Below the pieces are notes generated by a model. The model had not been told where the DNA came from. It did no database searches and saw nothing but the letters and a program-made list of their open reading frames with translations. The position numbers were made by a program, and so were the translations under genes. This document shows positions 32,504 through 41,120 of a stretch of DNA of 64,000 bases, in pieces (position 1 is the stretch's first letter; the number at the start of each line of letters is the position of its first letter). This DNA is from an uncultured bacterium. GTDB lineage: Bacteria; Bacillota_I; Bacilli_A; RFN20; CAG-826. The stretch is taken from assembly GCA_949297805.1 (NCBI GenBank), contig CASFTG010000001.1, positions 682,001 through 746,000 of the forward strand, given 5' to 3'.

Positions 32504-35077
32504 ATGGAAAAGAAAAAACTATATGTCATCGATGGTAATTCGTTGCTCTTCCGCGCCTTCTACGCGACCTATATGGGCGATCCAAGCGCCATCATGCGTT
32601 CAAGCGATGGCACCCCGACCAACGCCATCTTCGCTTTTGCCAATATGCTATTGAAGATCATCTCCTCCTTCGAAGGCGGAGAGTATCTTTTCGTCGGCTT
32701 CGATTCCGATTCGCAGACTTTCCGCAAGAAAGAATTCGCCTCCTATAAGGCCAATCGGAAGCCGGCCCCACCCGAGCTCATCCCCCAGTTCGCCTTATCG
32801 CGGGAATTATTGGATTCGCTCGGCATCAAATACTATGAAGAAAGCGGCATCGAGGCCGATGACATCTGCGGCACCATCGCCAAAAAGGCCTCGGAAACCG
32901 GAGAGTATCAAGTCGAGGTGTTCACTTCCGATAAAGACTACCTCCAATTGATTGACCCTAACATCAAAGTCAATCTCCTGAAAACCGGATTATCCAATAT
33001 GATCCCGATGGACGAAACCAAGATGCAGGAGGAATGGGGATTCGCCCCTTTGCAGATCATCGATTACAAAGGCTTATGCGGAGACTCGAGCGACAACCTC
33101 CCCGGCATCCCCGGGATCGGGGATAAGACGGCGAAGAAACTGATCGCCGAGCATGGGGATTTCCCCTCGATCGTCAAAGCCGCCAAAGAAGGGCTCATCA
33201 AAGGGAAATTAGCCGAGAAGATACTCGCCGGGGAAACAAGCGGCGAAGAATCGTATAAATTGGCCCATATCCTCATCGATTGCCCCTTGCCTTTCGGATT
33301 AGACGATTGCTTATACCATGGCTATAACCCGAACTTGGCGTTGGCTTTTGCCGAACGCTATGGCTTACGGCAAATGGCCTCCCGCCTCCCGAAGCGGCTA
33401 GCCCGGGGAGCCGAGGAAAGCAAAAAAGAATACGTCGATGAGACTAACATCGATTTCTCTAAGCCCTATGGCTTCTATTGTGACTGCGTCGAGGAAGGCT
33501 ACCCCCATTCGCCTTTAAAAGGAATCGCCATCGTCTCCGGCTATTCCTACCATTACTTCCGGCTTATTGAACTGGAGACCAACGAAGCTTTGAAAGCCTC
33601 GTTAGAAGATAAAGGGGTCCGCAAAAGCGGCTGCAACGTCAAGCAGGCCTACTGCGCCCTTGCCCACCTTGGCCTCCACCTTCAAGGGGTGGCCTATGAT
33701 TCGTTATTAGCCGCCTACGTCTTGGATTCCAATGCGGCCGCTAACCCGATCGAAGCCCTCGCTTCTTTAGGGGAAACCGTCACTGGCGAGAACGAGGAAA
33801 AGGCGGTTAATATCGCCATCGCCACCCTCGAAAGCGAGCAAAAAGCCTTATCGGCCCTTTCTTCCTCTTCCCAGGATAAGCTATTTGAAGAAGTCGAGCT
33901 CCCCTTGACCTTCGTCTTAGCCCGGATGGAACTCGAGGGGATCGCGGTCAATAAGGAGGAATTGCTTAGCATCGGCAAAACCTATATCGCTAAGCGCGAT
34001 GCGGCCGAGGAAGAAGTCATTAAGCTCGCCGGACATTCATTCAACGTCGCCTCCTCTAAGCAAGTAGCCACCGTCCTTTTCGACGAATTAAGCTTGCCAT
34101 CGGGGAAGAAGCGCTCAACCTCGATCGAGGAGCTAAAGGCCATCCAAGACGCCCATCCGATAGTCAAGAAGATATTAGAGTATCGGAAATACGCCAAATT
34201 GGTCGGGACTTATATCGAAGGGCTTTCTTCCCATATCCATGATGGCAAGATCCACACCACCTTCAACCAGACCTTAACCTCGACCGGAAGGTTATCCTCC
34301 TCTTCCCCTAACCTTCAAAACGTCTCGACCCGGGATGAGGAAAGCGCCCTCATCAAGAAAGCCTTCCATTATGAGGACGGGACCAAGATCCTTTCCCTTG
34401 ACTATTCGCAAATCGAACTGCGGATCCTTTCTTCGCTGGCTAACTGCGAGCCTTATAAACAAGTCTTCGCCTTAGGCCATGACGTCCATAGCGAAACCGC
34501 CCGGCGGATCTTCCATTTAAAGCCCGAAGAGGAAGTGAGCAAGGATATGCGGCGAAAAGCCAAAGCCGTCAACTTCGCCATCATCTATGGCACCTCGGCC
34601 TATGGCTTATCGGAGCAAATCGGCTGCTCGCCAAGAGAAGCCAGTAACCTCATCAGCGAGTTCTACCGTCATTACCCGGAGATCGATAAATACCTCCGTT
34701 CAATCATCGAGACTGTCGAACGCCAAGGCTATGTCTCGACCATCCTCAATCGGCGCCGTTATTTGCCTGACATCACCTCGAGCAATTACGCCACCCGCGA
34801 CGCGGCCAAAAGGGCGGCCCTCAATGCCCCGGTTCAGGGGAGTGCCGCCGACCTTATCAAGGCGGCGATGATCAAGGTCGATCAGTTCCTTAAAGACAAC
34901 CACTATAAGAGCAAACTCATCCTCCAGATCCATGACGAATTGCTCTTCGCCCTCGCTCCAAGCGAAGAGGCGACGTTGCCGGAACAAATTAAGCAAATCA
35001 TGGTCACCGCCCTCCCATTTGACGTCAAACTCGAAGCCGAGGTCGGGATCGGCGATAACTGGCTGGAGGCGAAATAA
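32504..35077 (+). CDS. polA: DNA polymerase I
   Basis: This 857-residue enzyme starts at MEKKKLYVIDGNSLLFRAF after GGAGTTGATATCC. Domains: 5' nuclease (about 1-290, including GIEADDICGTIAKKA and GDSSDNLPGIPGIGDKTAKK), a central 3'-5' exonuclease-like domain without recognisable acidic catalytic residues, and the polymerase. The polymerase carries motif A LSLDYSQIELRILSSL, motif B RRKAKAVNFAIIYGTSAYGL and motif C QIHDELLFA. It removes primers and fills gaps. As in Bacillus enzymes, proofreading is probably absent. It lies 12 nt after dnaE and 1 nt before mutM-coaE. Confidence 0.96.
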   Translation: MEKKKLYVIDGNSLLFRAFYATYMGDPSAIMRSSDGTPTNAIFAFANMLLKIISSFEGGEYLFVGFDSDSQTFRKKEFASYKANRKPAPPELIPQFALSRELLDSLGIKYYEESGIEADDICGTIAKKASETGEYQVEVFTSDKDYLQLIDPNIKVNLLKTGLSNMIPMDETKMQEEWGFAPLQIIDYKGLCGDSSDNLPGIPGIGDKTAKKLIAEHGDFPSIVKAAKEGLIKGKLAEKILAGETSGEESYKLAHILIDCPLPFGLDDCLYHGYNPNLALAFAERYGLRQMASRLPKRLARGAEESKKEYVDETNIDFSKPYGFYCDCVEEGYPHSPLKGIAIVSGYSYHYFRLIELETNEALKASLEDKGVRKSGCNVKQAYCALAHLGLHLQGVAYDSLLAAYVLDSNAAANPIEALASLGETVTGENEEKAVNIAIATLESEQKALSALSSSSQDKLFEEVELPLTFVLARMELEGIAVNKEELLSIGKTYIAKRDAAEEEVIKLAGHSFNVASSKQVATVLFDELSLPSGKKRSTSIEELKAIQDAHPIVKKILEYRKYAKLVGTYIEGLSSHIHDGKIHTTFNQTLTSTGRLSSSSPNLQNVSTRDEESALIKKAFHYEDGTKILSLDYSQIELRILSSLANCEPYKQVFALGHDVHSETARRIFHLKPEEEVSKDMRRKAKAVNFAIIYGTSAYGLSEQIGCSPREASNLISEFYRHYPEIDKYLRSIIETVERQGYVSTILNRRRYLPDITSSNYATRDAAKRAALNAPVQGSAADLIKAAMIKVDQFLKDNHYKSKLILQIHDELLFALAPSEEATLPEQIKQIMVTALPFDVKLEAEVGIGDNWLEAK

Positions 35078-35078
35078 G

Positions 35079-36458
35079 ATGCCGGAACTCCCCGAAGTCG
35101 AATCCTTCAAAAGGACCTTGGAACCGAAATTGATTGGCAAGACCATCACCAAAGTCGAGATTTTTTACCCCCGTTTACTCATCACCCCGATTGAGGATAT
35201 TTCGTCAATCGAAGGAGAAACTTTCATTAAAATGGGCCGGAAAGGAAAGCATCTTATTTTCTTCTTAACCCATGAGAAAGTCTTAGTCGCCCACCTCCGG
35301 ATGGAAGGGAAATACTTCGTTAAGGAAGAAGAAGCCCCGGTTGAGAAGGCGGATGAGGCGATATTCCATCTAGATAATGGAGAAAAACTCGTTTATAACG
35401 ATACAAGGAAATTCGGCGTACTCGGATTATATTCATTAGATACATATTTGCTTATATCTCCTTTAGCCAATGTGGCGAGTTCGCCCTTGGAAATGGAAGG
35501 CGATGAGCTTTATCAGGCCATTCATTCATCAAAAAAGACAATCAAGGAAACATTATTGGAACAAAATCGGGTCTCAGGGCTTGGCAATATTTATGTCGAT
35601 GAAACCTTGTTCAAATCCGGGATCAACCCGCGACGAATCGCCAACTCGATAACCGAAAAAGAGGCGGCGACCCTCTTAGAAAACGCTAGGTCAACCTTAG
35701 AGGAGGCGATTGAGCAAGGAGGCTCGACCATCCATTCCTTCCATGTCGAGGAAGGGAAATCCGGATCGATGCAATCGCATCTTCTTTGTTATGGCAAATC
35801 CCCCTCCCCCTGCCCTAAATGCGGCTTCCCCTTCATGAAGATCGCCATCGGAGGACGCGGAACCACCTATTGTCCAATCTGCCAAAAAGATAAAGACCGT
35901 CCTTTCGTCATCGGGGTCACGGGCCCGATCCATTCGGGCAAGTCCACCGTCAGTCAACACCTTATTGAAACCAAGCATTACCCTTTCTTTGATTGCGATG
36001 CCGAGGTCGCGAAGCTTTACGATAACAAAGATTTCGCCTCTCGCTTCGTCGAAGCCTTCCCCGAAGCGAAACTAGAAAAGAACGGGAAAATAAGCAAATT
36101 GGAAGTATGGAAGATAATAGATAAGGAAAAAGATAAGGCCCAATCTTTCGTGTTTTCCGAAATATATAAAATATGCGAAGAATGGAATAAGTCCCAAAAA
36201 GGAACCATCTTAATCGAAGCCCCGTTGCTTTATCAAGCCGGGATGGACGACCTCTGCGACGCGACCATTTTGGTGGTGGCCGATGAGCTAATTCGCCGGA
36301 AAAGATTATACGATGAAGGCAAGGACGTCGACCGTCTTATGGACCTCAATAAAGGGTATCCGGTGGGCTTATTAAAAAGAAAAGCCTCGTTCGTCATTCA
36401 TAACAACGGGAACAAGGCTGATTTATATCAGGAAATCGATTCGCTTCCTCTGCCCTAA
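35079..36458 (+). CDS. mutM-coaE: Fusion of formamidopyrimidine-DNA glycosylase and dephospho-CoA kinase
   Basis: This is one uninterrupted 459-codon frame. Residues 1 to about 275 are MutM: MPELPEVESFKRTLEP with the catalytic Pro2/Glu3, FIKMGRKGKHLIF, NIYVDETLFKSGI, and a zinc finger CPKC...CPIC at about 244-268. With almost no linker, residues from about 278 are CoaE: FVIGVTGPIHSGKSTVSQ (P-loop near 284), FFDCDAEVAKLY, and a lid region to the end. MutM removes 8-oxoguanine; CoaE makes the final step to coenzyme A. In many Bacilli polA, mutM and coaE are neighbouring genes; here the last two are joined. The CoaE part has no start codon of its own. Confidence 0.93.
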   Translation: MPELPEVESFKRTLEPKLIGKTITKVEIFYPRLLITPIEDISSIEGETFIKMGRKGKHLIFFLTHEKVLVAHLRMEGKYFVKEEEAPVEKADEAIFHLDNGEKLVYNDTRKFGVLGLYSLDTYLLISPLANVASSPLEMEGDELYQAIHSSKKTIKETLLEQNRVSGLGNIYVDETLFKSGINPRRIANSITEKEAATLLENARSTLEEAIEQGGSTIHSFHVEEGKSGSMQSHLLCYGKSPSPCPKCGFPFMKIAIGGRGTTYCPICQKDKDRPFVIGVTGPIHSGKSTVSQHLIETKHYPFFDCDAEVAKLYDNKDFASRFVEAFPEAKLEKNGKISKLEVWKIIDKEKDKAQSFVFSEIYKICEEWNKSQKGTILIEAPLLYQAGMDDLCDATILVVADELIRRKRLYDEGKDVDRLMDLNKGYPVGLLKRKASFVIHNNGNKADLYQEIDSLPLP

Positions 36459-37378
36459 TCGACCGCCACGCCCGAGATGTCGTAGTCAGTCCCAGACAGA
36501 GATTTAAGCATGCGGTAAAGCTGCCGAGCCCGCACTTCCCCGATTTTCGTGGAATACATAGTTTGGATATCTTTAATCGGGAAATCAGAGGCGAAATAAG
36601 TAAGTAGTTTATTCTTGGCCCGACTTTGCAGAATTGGGAAAAGAACCGAGGAGAAGGTGTATTCGCTTTTGAACTCGTTGCCGAAGTCATCGAAAACCAC
36701 CAACGGGCAAGTTGAAAGACGATTCAACATCTTCTCGAATTCATTTTTGTCGTTAATGGACATTTCCTTAAGTTCTTCAACGATGTCCGGCGTTGAGACG
36801 AAAGCACAGCCCGGATTCTTTTTAGCATAACTGCCGGCAGAGGAAGCCAAGACATAAGACTTGCCCGATCCCGAGTCACCGTAGGCGTAAACCCAACAAT
36901 CAACGGTACCAGTTTTGACTTTTGCTAACCTTTTGGTCAATTCCCGGCGAACCGCCCGGCCGGCCTCTTTTGGGGAAAGGCGTTTAGATAGCCAATCTAA
37001 TGGACAAGAAACAATAAAGAATCGCGCGGAGATCTCGATGTCTTTCCGCTCGAGTCGGCAAGGACCATTGGTTCGGACGAGCCGCCCGTTCTCCAAAGCC
37101 AAAGAGATTTCGTTCCGCTTATTATCTTTTGGACATTTGTCCTTGCCCGGGCAATGCTCGCAAATGGCTTGGTCGGCTTGATATTCCAATAAAGCCGGAA
37201 TTGAATCGGCGACTTGCTTTCTAGTTAAGCCCAAAGAACGGATATAAGCCACCAGCTTCTCGTCGCTAGTGATGGCTTCCATCGGAGAGAGGGAGCCGAC
37301 CGAAAGCTCTTTGCCGGCCTCGATGGCAACCTTTTGGGCGGTTTTCATATCGATTGGCTGCTTAATCATCGTCGTCAT
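36455..37378 (-). CDS. dnaI: Primosomal protein DnaI (helicase loader)
   Basis: This 307-residue AAA+ ATPase has an N-terminal region with a Cys cluster CEHCPGKDKCPKD that fits the zinc-binding helicase-interaction domain of DnaI. The ATPase core follows: Walker A GDSGSGKSYVLAS at about 165-177 and Walker B PLVVFDDFGNE at about 228. DnaI loads the replicative helicase onto origin DNA. Its start overlaps the dnaB gene by 17 nt, the usual Bacilli pairing. It is convergent with mutM-coaE, overlapping by 4 nt. Confidence 0.9.
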   Translation of the reverse strand: MTTMIKQPIDMKTAQKVAIEAGKELSVGSLSPMEAITSDEKLVAYIRSLGLTRKQVADSIPALLEYQADQAICEHCPGKDKCPKDNKRNEISLALENGRLVRTNGPCRLERKDIEISARFFIVSCPLDWLSKRLSPKEAGRAVRRELTKRLAKVKTGTVDCWVYAYGDSGSGKSYVLASSAGSYAKKNPGCAFVSTPDIVEELKEMSINDKNEFEKMLNRLSTCPLVVFDDFGNEFKSEYTFSSVLFPILQSRAKNKLLTYFASDFPIKDIQTMYSTKIGEVRARQLYRMLKSLSGTDYDISGVAVD

Positions 37379-38621
37379 CCCCGTAAATCTTTCTTAATGC
37401 GGCTTCCAGTTCCTCGTCGCTGACTTCGCCATTATCCTGGGAAGTCACATTTTTGGAAGACTGGCTTTCTTCAGCCGGCCTTGTGGAAACTTTTTGCCCT
37501 GTTGGATGGCTCACTGGACGGTTGTTTTGACGACCTTCTTTAAGTTTTTTATCGCGGCTACGTAGAAATTCCAACGTATCGCGGCTGGTTTTGATACCGT
37601 TTCTTTTAATTATGCCGGCCAGCATCTCAACATATTTGGAGGGCAACGAATTGTCGTTGGTTTCAAGGGCAAACGCCAGCAAAGCGTTGCAGATAGGATT
37701 GGGCAACCCCATTTCGCGGAGCGCTTTAAGCAAATTCTCATCCGCCGTACTGATCCGGCCGCCGCCTTGGCGCCAAGACAAAAACTCCCGCGGAGTCATA
37801 TTGTCATATTGCCTAATAGCTTCGGCTCTTTGGCTATTGTTGCCAACCATCGATTTCTCCGCTTCCTCCATTGGCTTTCGGAGATAGGCCAAATTGGAGA
37901 TCTCCGAAAGTTTTGCCTCGAAGGCTTGACGATTTAGCTTTTGCCCAAAAGGTCGAGAAGGAACAAGGCTTTCGGCGGCGACTTGGCCAGTCACTTCACT
38001 ATCAAGGGAGTAGAACTCCGCCATAGAAGCGCAGAAAGCGACTTCCTGGTCGTCAAGAACGCGAATTTGGAAGCCCCGGCTAAGCATGCCGTCAGCGAAT
38101 TTACTTTTATCAAACGAATAAGCGATTCCTTGATTTTCGGCTTTATCATAGAAAGCGCCGGCGAAACTTGTTGTGATTTCTTTGTATCCAGAAACATTCA
38201 AATCGCCGACAAAAAGTTTTGGCTTAAGCAAATCGTAGTTGGCTTGGCCAAGGGTTTCTCTTAATTTACGGCTCAAAACGTCATTAGCGAAAAAGCCATT
38301 GTAAGAAAGAGGCGGATAGACAACCAGCAAATAAGCGGGATCGCCGGTTTCGATTGCGTAAGCTCGAATCAACCCTACCCCTTCAAGCAAGCTCAGCCCC
38401 GAAGAAAATTGGTCGGGATTCAGGCCGGTTTCGTTAAATGCCGAGTCAAAGAAACGATTTCCATTGAATAATTGGACTTGGGCATGCAAATAGGCATAAA
38501 CCCCCATCCCCGTCGCCCCGATAAGGGGCAAATAGCAGCTTGCCACCCGGGCTAAGTCCCCTTCCGATAGGGTACGGCCTTCCAAGAGGCGATAAACGTC
38601 TTTCCCACCTAATAGTCTCAT
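37362..38621 (-). CDS. dnaB: Replication initiation protein DnaB (DnaD-like, Bacillus type)
   Basis: This 419-residue protein is placed by its position before dnaI and by its layout. An N-terminal winged-helix region contains SEGDLARVASCYLPLIGATG and GLSLLEGVGLIRAY. A later DnaB/DnaD C-terminal-like helical region has YDNMTPREFLSWRQGGGRIS and PICNALLAFALETND. The C-terminal tail is disordered and charged, ending in GDDDDD. In Bacillus DnaB it works with DnaD and DnaI to recruit helicase at the origin; this is not the replicative helicase called DnaB in E. coli. Confidence 0.85.
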   Translation of the reverse strand: MRLLGGKDVYRLLEGRTLSEGDLARVASCYLPLIGATGMGVYAYLHAQVQLFNGNRFFDSAFNETGLNPDQFSSGLSLLEGVGLIRAYAIETGDPAYLLVVYPPLSYNGFFANDVLSRKLRETLGQANYDLLKPKLFVGDLNVSGYKEITTSFAGAFYDKAENQGIAYSFDKSKFADGMLSRGFQIRVLDDQEVAFCASMAEFYSLDSEVTGQVAAESLVPSRPFGQKLNRQAFEAKLSEISNLAYLRKPMEEAEKSMVGNNSQRAEAIRQYDNMTPREFLSWRQGGGRISTADENLLKALREMGLPNPICNALLAFALETNDNSLPSKYVEMLAGIIKRNGIKTSRDTLEFLRSRDKKLKEGRQNNRPVSHPTGQKVSTRPAEESQSSKNVTSQDNGEVSDEELEAALRKIYGDDDDD

Positions 38622-38636
38622 AGCCCGTCTATCTTA

Positions 38637-39932
38637 TCACAAGGAGGCAGCCCGGTAGGCAAGAAGGTGACGCTGCCCAGCAAGAAGATAGGAAAGGATC
38701 CACTGCTCATCGCTGGTTATCCCCTCAACGTGAATTAAAGAAGCTAGGGCCTTCTCCGAAAGAATCGGGAATTCGATTGAGCAAAAAAGGGCTTTGGCGA
38801 GGGTGTTGGCATCAAGGAAAGCGAAGAGGTGTTTGGTAAAGCCATCGGGGGTTTCATCCCGGGGGAAAAGATCATTCCCCAACAAAGTCATATTGAAATC
38901 GTAATTGGGGGCCAAAGAGACGATATGGCCATCTTGGGGATCGCGGAGGACGGCGAGGTTCTCGTTATGCCGGTCGAAGTTCGAGACTAGGCTATCGAAA
39001 TATAGCAGCGACAAATACTGCTTGGCGATCCTTTTCCCTAAGGATAAGCAGAAACGGAATCCAGCCTCAAAGGAGTCGTCATCCCCAAGATAGGCGGCGA
39101 AAGGCTCGAGTCCATGCTTATCGATGAAAAGCTTGGTTTTGACATAGGGGGCGGCATAACGGTACTCCGCCGTCTTGATCCCAAGGGCTTGAGAAATCCG
39201 GGAACTAACGATTTCCGAATAGGCTTCGAGGCTGGATTCGCTTTTGTATAGCCACCAGCCGTCTTTTTCCTTTCGCCAGCCTTTCTCTTGCGCCCCGCGA
39301 GTCGTCACCTCCGGGCTTTGGACCGGGGCAAGCCGACAAGGCAAGGGCTGGCCTTTCAAAGCCAAATCACCATAAATATCCGATAATTTCTTAGCCGAGA
39401 CATACCGCTTCTTCGACTTAAGCGGCTTAAACCAAAAGAAATCGGTTAAGGACCGGGCATTGACTGACAAAACGGCATTCAGGGCGTCGGTCACTTTCAG
39501 TTCTTTAAGTAACTTAGGCGAATTGGCCCGGGTCAAATCCAATAGACGTGATAAGAGCCATTGCTCTAACGGAACGCCTCTACTTAGGAGAGCCGGGGCC
39601 CGACGATAGTCAAGGAAGACGCAGTTCCCGGCTTTAAAAGAAGCGACGGGCTCATCGAAAAGCATCACCTCGCCATCCAAAGCGGTTGAAGAGCAGGACA
39701 ATGGGAGGCCATAGAGGAAAAGAAGCCGCTTCAAAGCCTTAATCAATTTCTTCCGTTCCTTATAAAGTCGACGGTAGAAAGCCGCCTCTTCGCCTTTTAG
39801 ATAACGGGAATGCAAACGGCCGTCCGTTACTTCCTGCCAATAGGCGTAGACCCGGCCCCCAATGGATTTCTCGTTAAGATAGCCATTAGGTATTTGATAT
39901 AGCCTATCCAATATCGTAAGTTCGCTTTCCAT
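38637..39932 (-). CDS. HipA-like kinase-fold protein (solitary)
   Basis: This 431-residue protein has a C-terminal HipA/phosphoinositide-kinase-like core: GWWLYKSESSLEAYSEIVSS (phosphate-binding and Lys region) and SNFDRHNENLAVLRD (catalytic loop with Asp and Asn, about residue 315). LAPNYDFNMTLLG (metal-binding Asp) follows. The N-terminal NEKSIGGRVYAYWQEVTDGR, then HSRYLKGEEAAFYRRLYKER, resembles a short module found in front of several mobile-element or nucleotidyltransferase proteins. HipA kinases inactivate Glu-tRNA synthetase and cause persistence, but normally sit next to an antitoxin HipB. None is here, so the role is open. Confidence 0.75.
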   Translation of the reverse strand: MESELTILDRLYQIPNGYLNEKSIGGRVYAYWQEVTDGRLHSRYLKGEEAAFYRRLYKERKKLIKALKRLLFLYGLPLSCSSTALDGEVMLFDEPVASFKAGNCVFLDYRRAPALLSRGVPLEQWLLSRLLDLTRANSPKLLKELKVTDALNAVLSVNARSLTDFFWFKPLKSKKRYVSAKKLSDIYGDLALKGQPLPCRLAPVQSPEVTTRGAQEKGWRKEKDGWWLYKSESSLEAYSEIVSSRISQALGIKTAEYRYAAPYVKTKLFIDKHGLEPFAAYLGDDDSFEAGFRFCLSLGKRIAKQYLSLLYFDSLVSNFDRHNENLAVLRDPQDGHIVSLAPNYDFNMTLLGNDLFPRDETPDGFTKHLFAFLDANTLAKALFCSIEFPILSEKALASLIHVEGITSDEQWILSYLLAGQRHLLAYRAASL

Positions 39933-40099
39933 AGGTAAATACTAATATTTTCTTAACCTATTTTCTATCTCATCTTAATACTTTGTCTAATTTTATATCA
40001 ACTTTGGTGCCAAATAGGAAATAACGGCAAATCGGTATCAAATTCCCTCAACTCCGACATAGAGTTCGCTTCCTATACACGCGCGAAGGGGGAATGCGC

Positions 40100-40105
40100 T
40101 ATAAT
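40100..40105 (+). promoter_or_regulatory. -10 box of the pfkA-pyk-glk operon
   Basis: A consensus TATAAT lies 33 nt before the pfkA start. No good -35 is seen. The AT-rich region 39933-40093 separates it from the divergent HipA-like gene and contains the imperfect dyad TTTGGTGCCAAA at 40003-40014. Confidence 0.45.
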
Positions 40106-40138
40106 CAAACCGATTTTGAGCAAGAGGAGCTTATACAT

Positions 40139-41101
40139 ATGATCCACAAAATCGGTGTACTCACTTCCGGTGGCGATGCCCCGGGCATGAACTGCGCCAT
40201 CCGCGCCGTCGTCCGCGCGGGTTTGGCTTATGGGCTGGAGGTCTATGGCGTCAATGACGGCTACCGCGGCTTAGTCGATGACGATATCTTCCAGATGGAC
40301 CGGTCTTCGGTCTCCGACATCGTCAATCGCGGCGGCACGATCCTGCAAACCGCCCGCTTACGGGAATTCAAGGAGGAATCGGTCCGGCAGATCGCGGTCA
40401 ATAACCTCCGCAAACGCGGCATCGAGGCCCTCGTCGTCATCGGCGGCGATGGCTCTTATATGGGCGCGAAGAAATTGACCGAGATGGGCATCAACTGCGT
40501 CGGCCTCCCCGGCACCATCGATAACGATATCGCCTCGACCGACTTCACAATCGGATTCGATACCTGCCTTAATACCATCGTCGAATGCGTCGACAAGATC
40601 CGCGACACCACCGAATCCCATCAACGGTGCGCCGTGATCGAGGTCATGGGCAACCACTGCGGCGACCTCGCCCTTTTCTCCGGCATCGCCGAAGGGGCGG
40701 AGATGATCATCACCCCCGACCACCCGATCCCGGAAGAAGAGATCTTCGCCTCGCTTAAGAAGCTCCACGACGCCAAAAAGAAACGGGCCATCGTCATCGT
40801 CTGCGAGAAGATTTACCCCGATATCCACGCCTTCGCTGATAAGATCGGCAAAGCGACTGGATTCGAATGCAAGGCCGAGGTCCTCGGCCGGGTCCAACGG
40901 GGCGGCGCCCCCTCGGCCTCTGACCGGGTCTTAGCCGCTAGGATGGGCGCCTACGCCGTTGATTGCTTGCTCTCCGGCAAAGGCGGCATCTGCATCGGCA
41001 TCGTCAACAACAAGATCGTCGACTACGACATTTACGAAGCCCTCTCGCTCCCGCGCGACAAGCACATCTCCATGCTCCGCCTAATCGATATCCTAAAATA
41101 A
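40139..41101 (+). CDS. pfkA: 6-phosphofructokinase
   Basis: This 320-residue ATP-dependent enzyme starts at MIHKIGVLTSGGDAPGMN; GAGGAGCTTATACAT precedes it, and the frame upstream to 40094 is not coding. Typical motifs are LTSGGDAPGMNCAIRAVVR, GGDGSYMGAKKL, GLPGTIDNDI with the catalytic Asp, and LGRVQRGGAPSASDRVLA. Length and motifs match the bacterial allosteric PfkA type. It makes fructose 1,6-bisphosphate, the substrate of the fba product. It heads an operon with pyk (19-nt gap) and glk. Confidence 0.97.
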   Translation: MIHKIGVLTSGGDAPGMNCAIRAVVRAGLAYGLEVYGVNDGYRGLVDDDIFQMDRSSVSDIVNRGGTILQTARLREFKEESVRQIAVNNLRKRGIEALVVIGGDGSYMGAKKLTEMGINCVGLPGTIDNDIASTDFTIGFDTCLNTIVECVDKIRDTTESHQRCAVIEVMGNHCGDLALFSGIAEGAEMIITPDHPIPEEEIFASLKKLHDAKKKRAIVIVCEKIYPDIHAFADKIGKATGFECKAEVLGRVQRGGAPSASDRVLAARMGAYAVDCLLSGKGGICIGIVNNKIVDYDIYEALSLPRDKHISMLRLIDILK

Positions 41102-41120
41102 AGAAAAGAGGATAAGAGGT

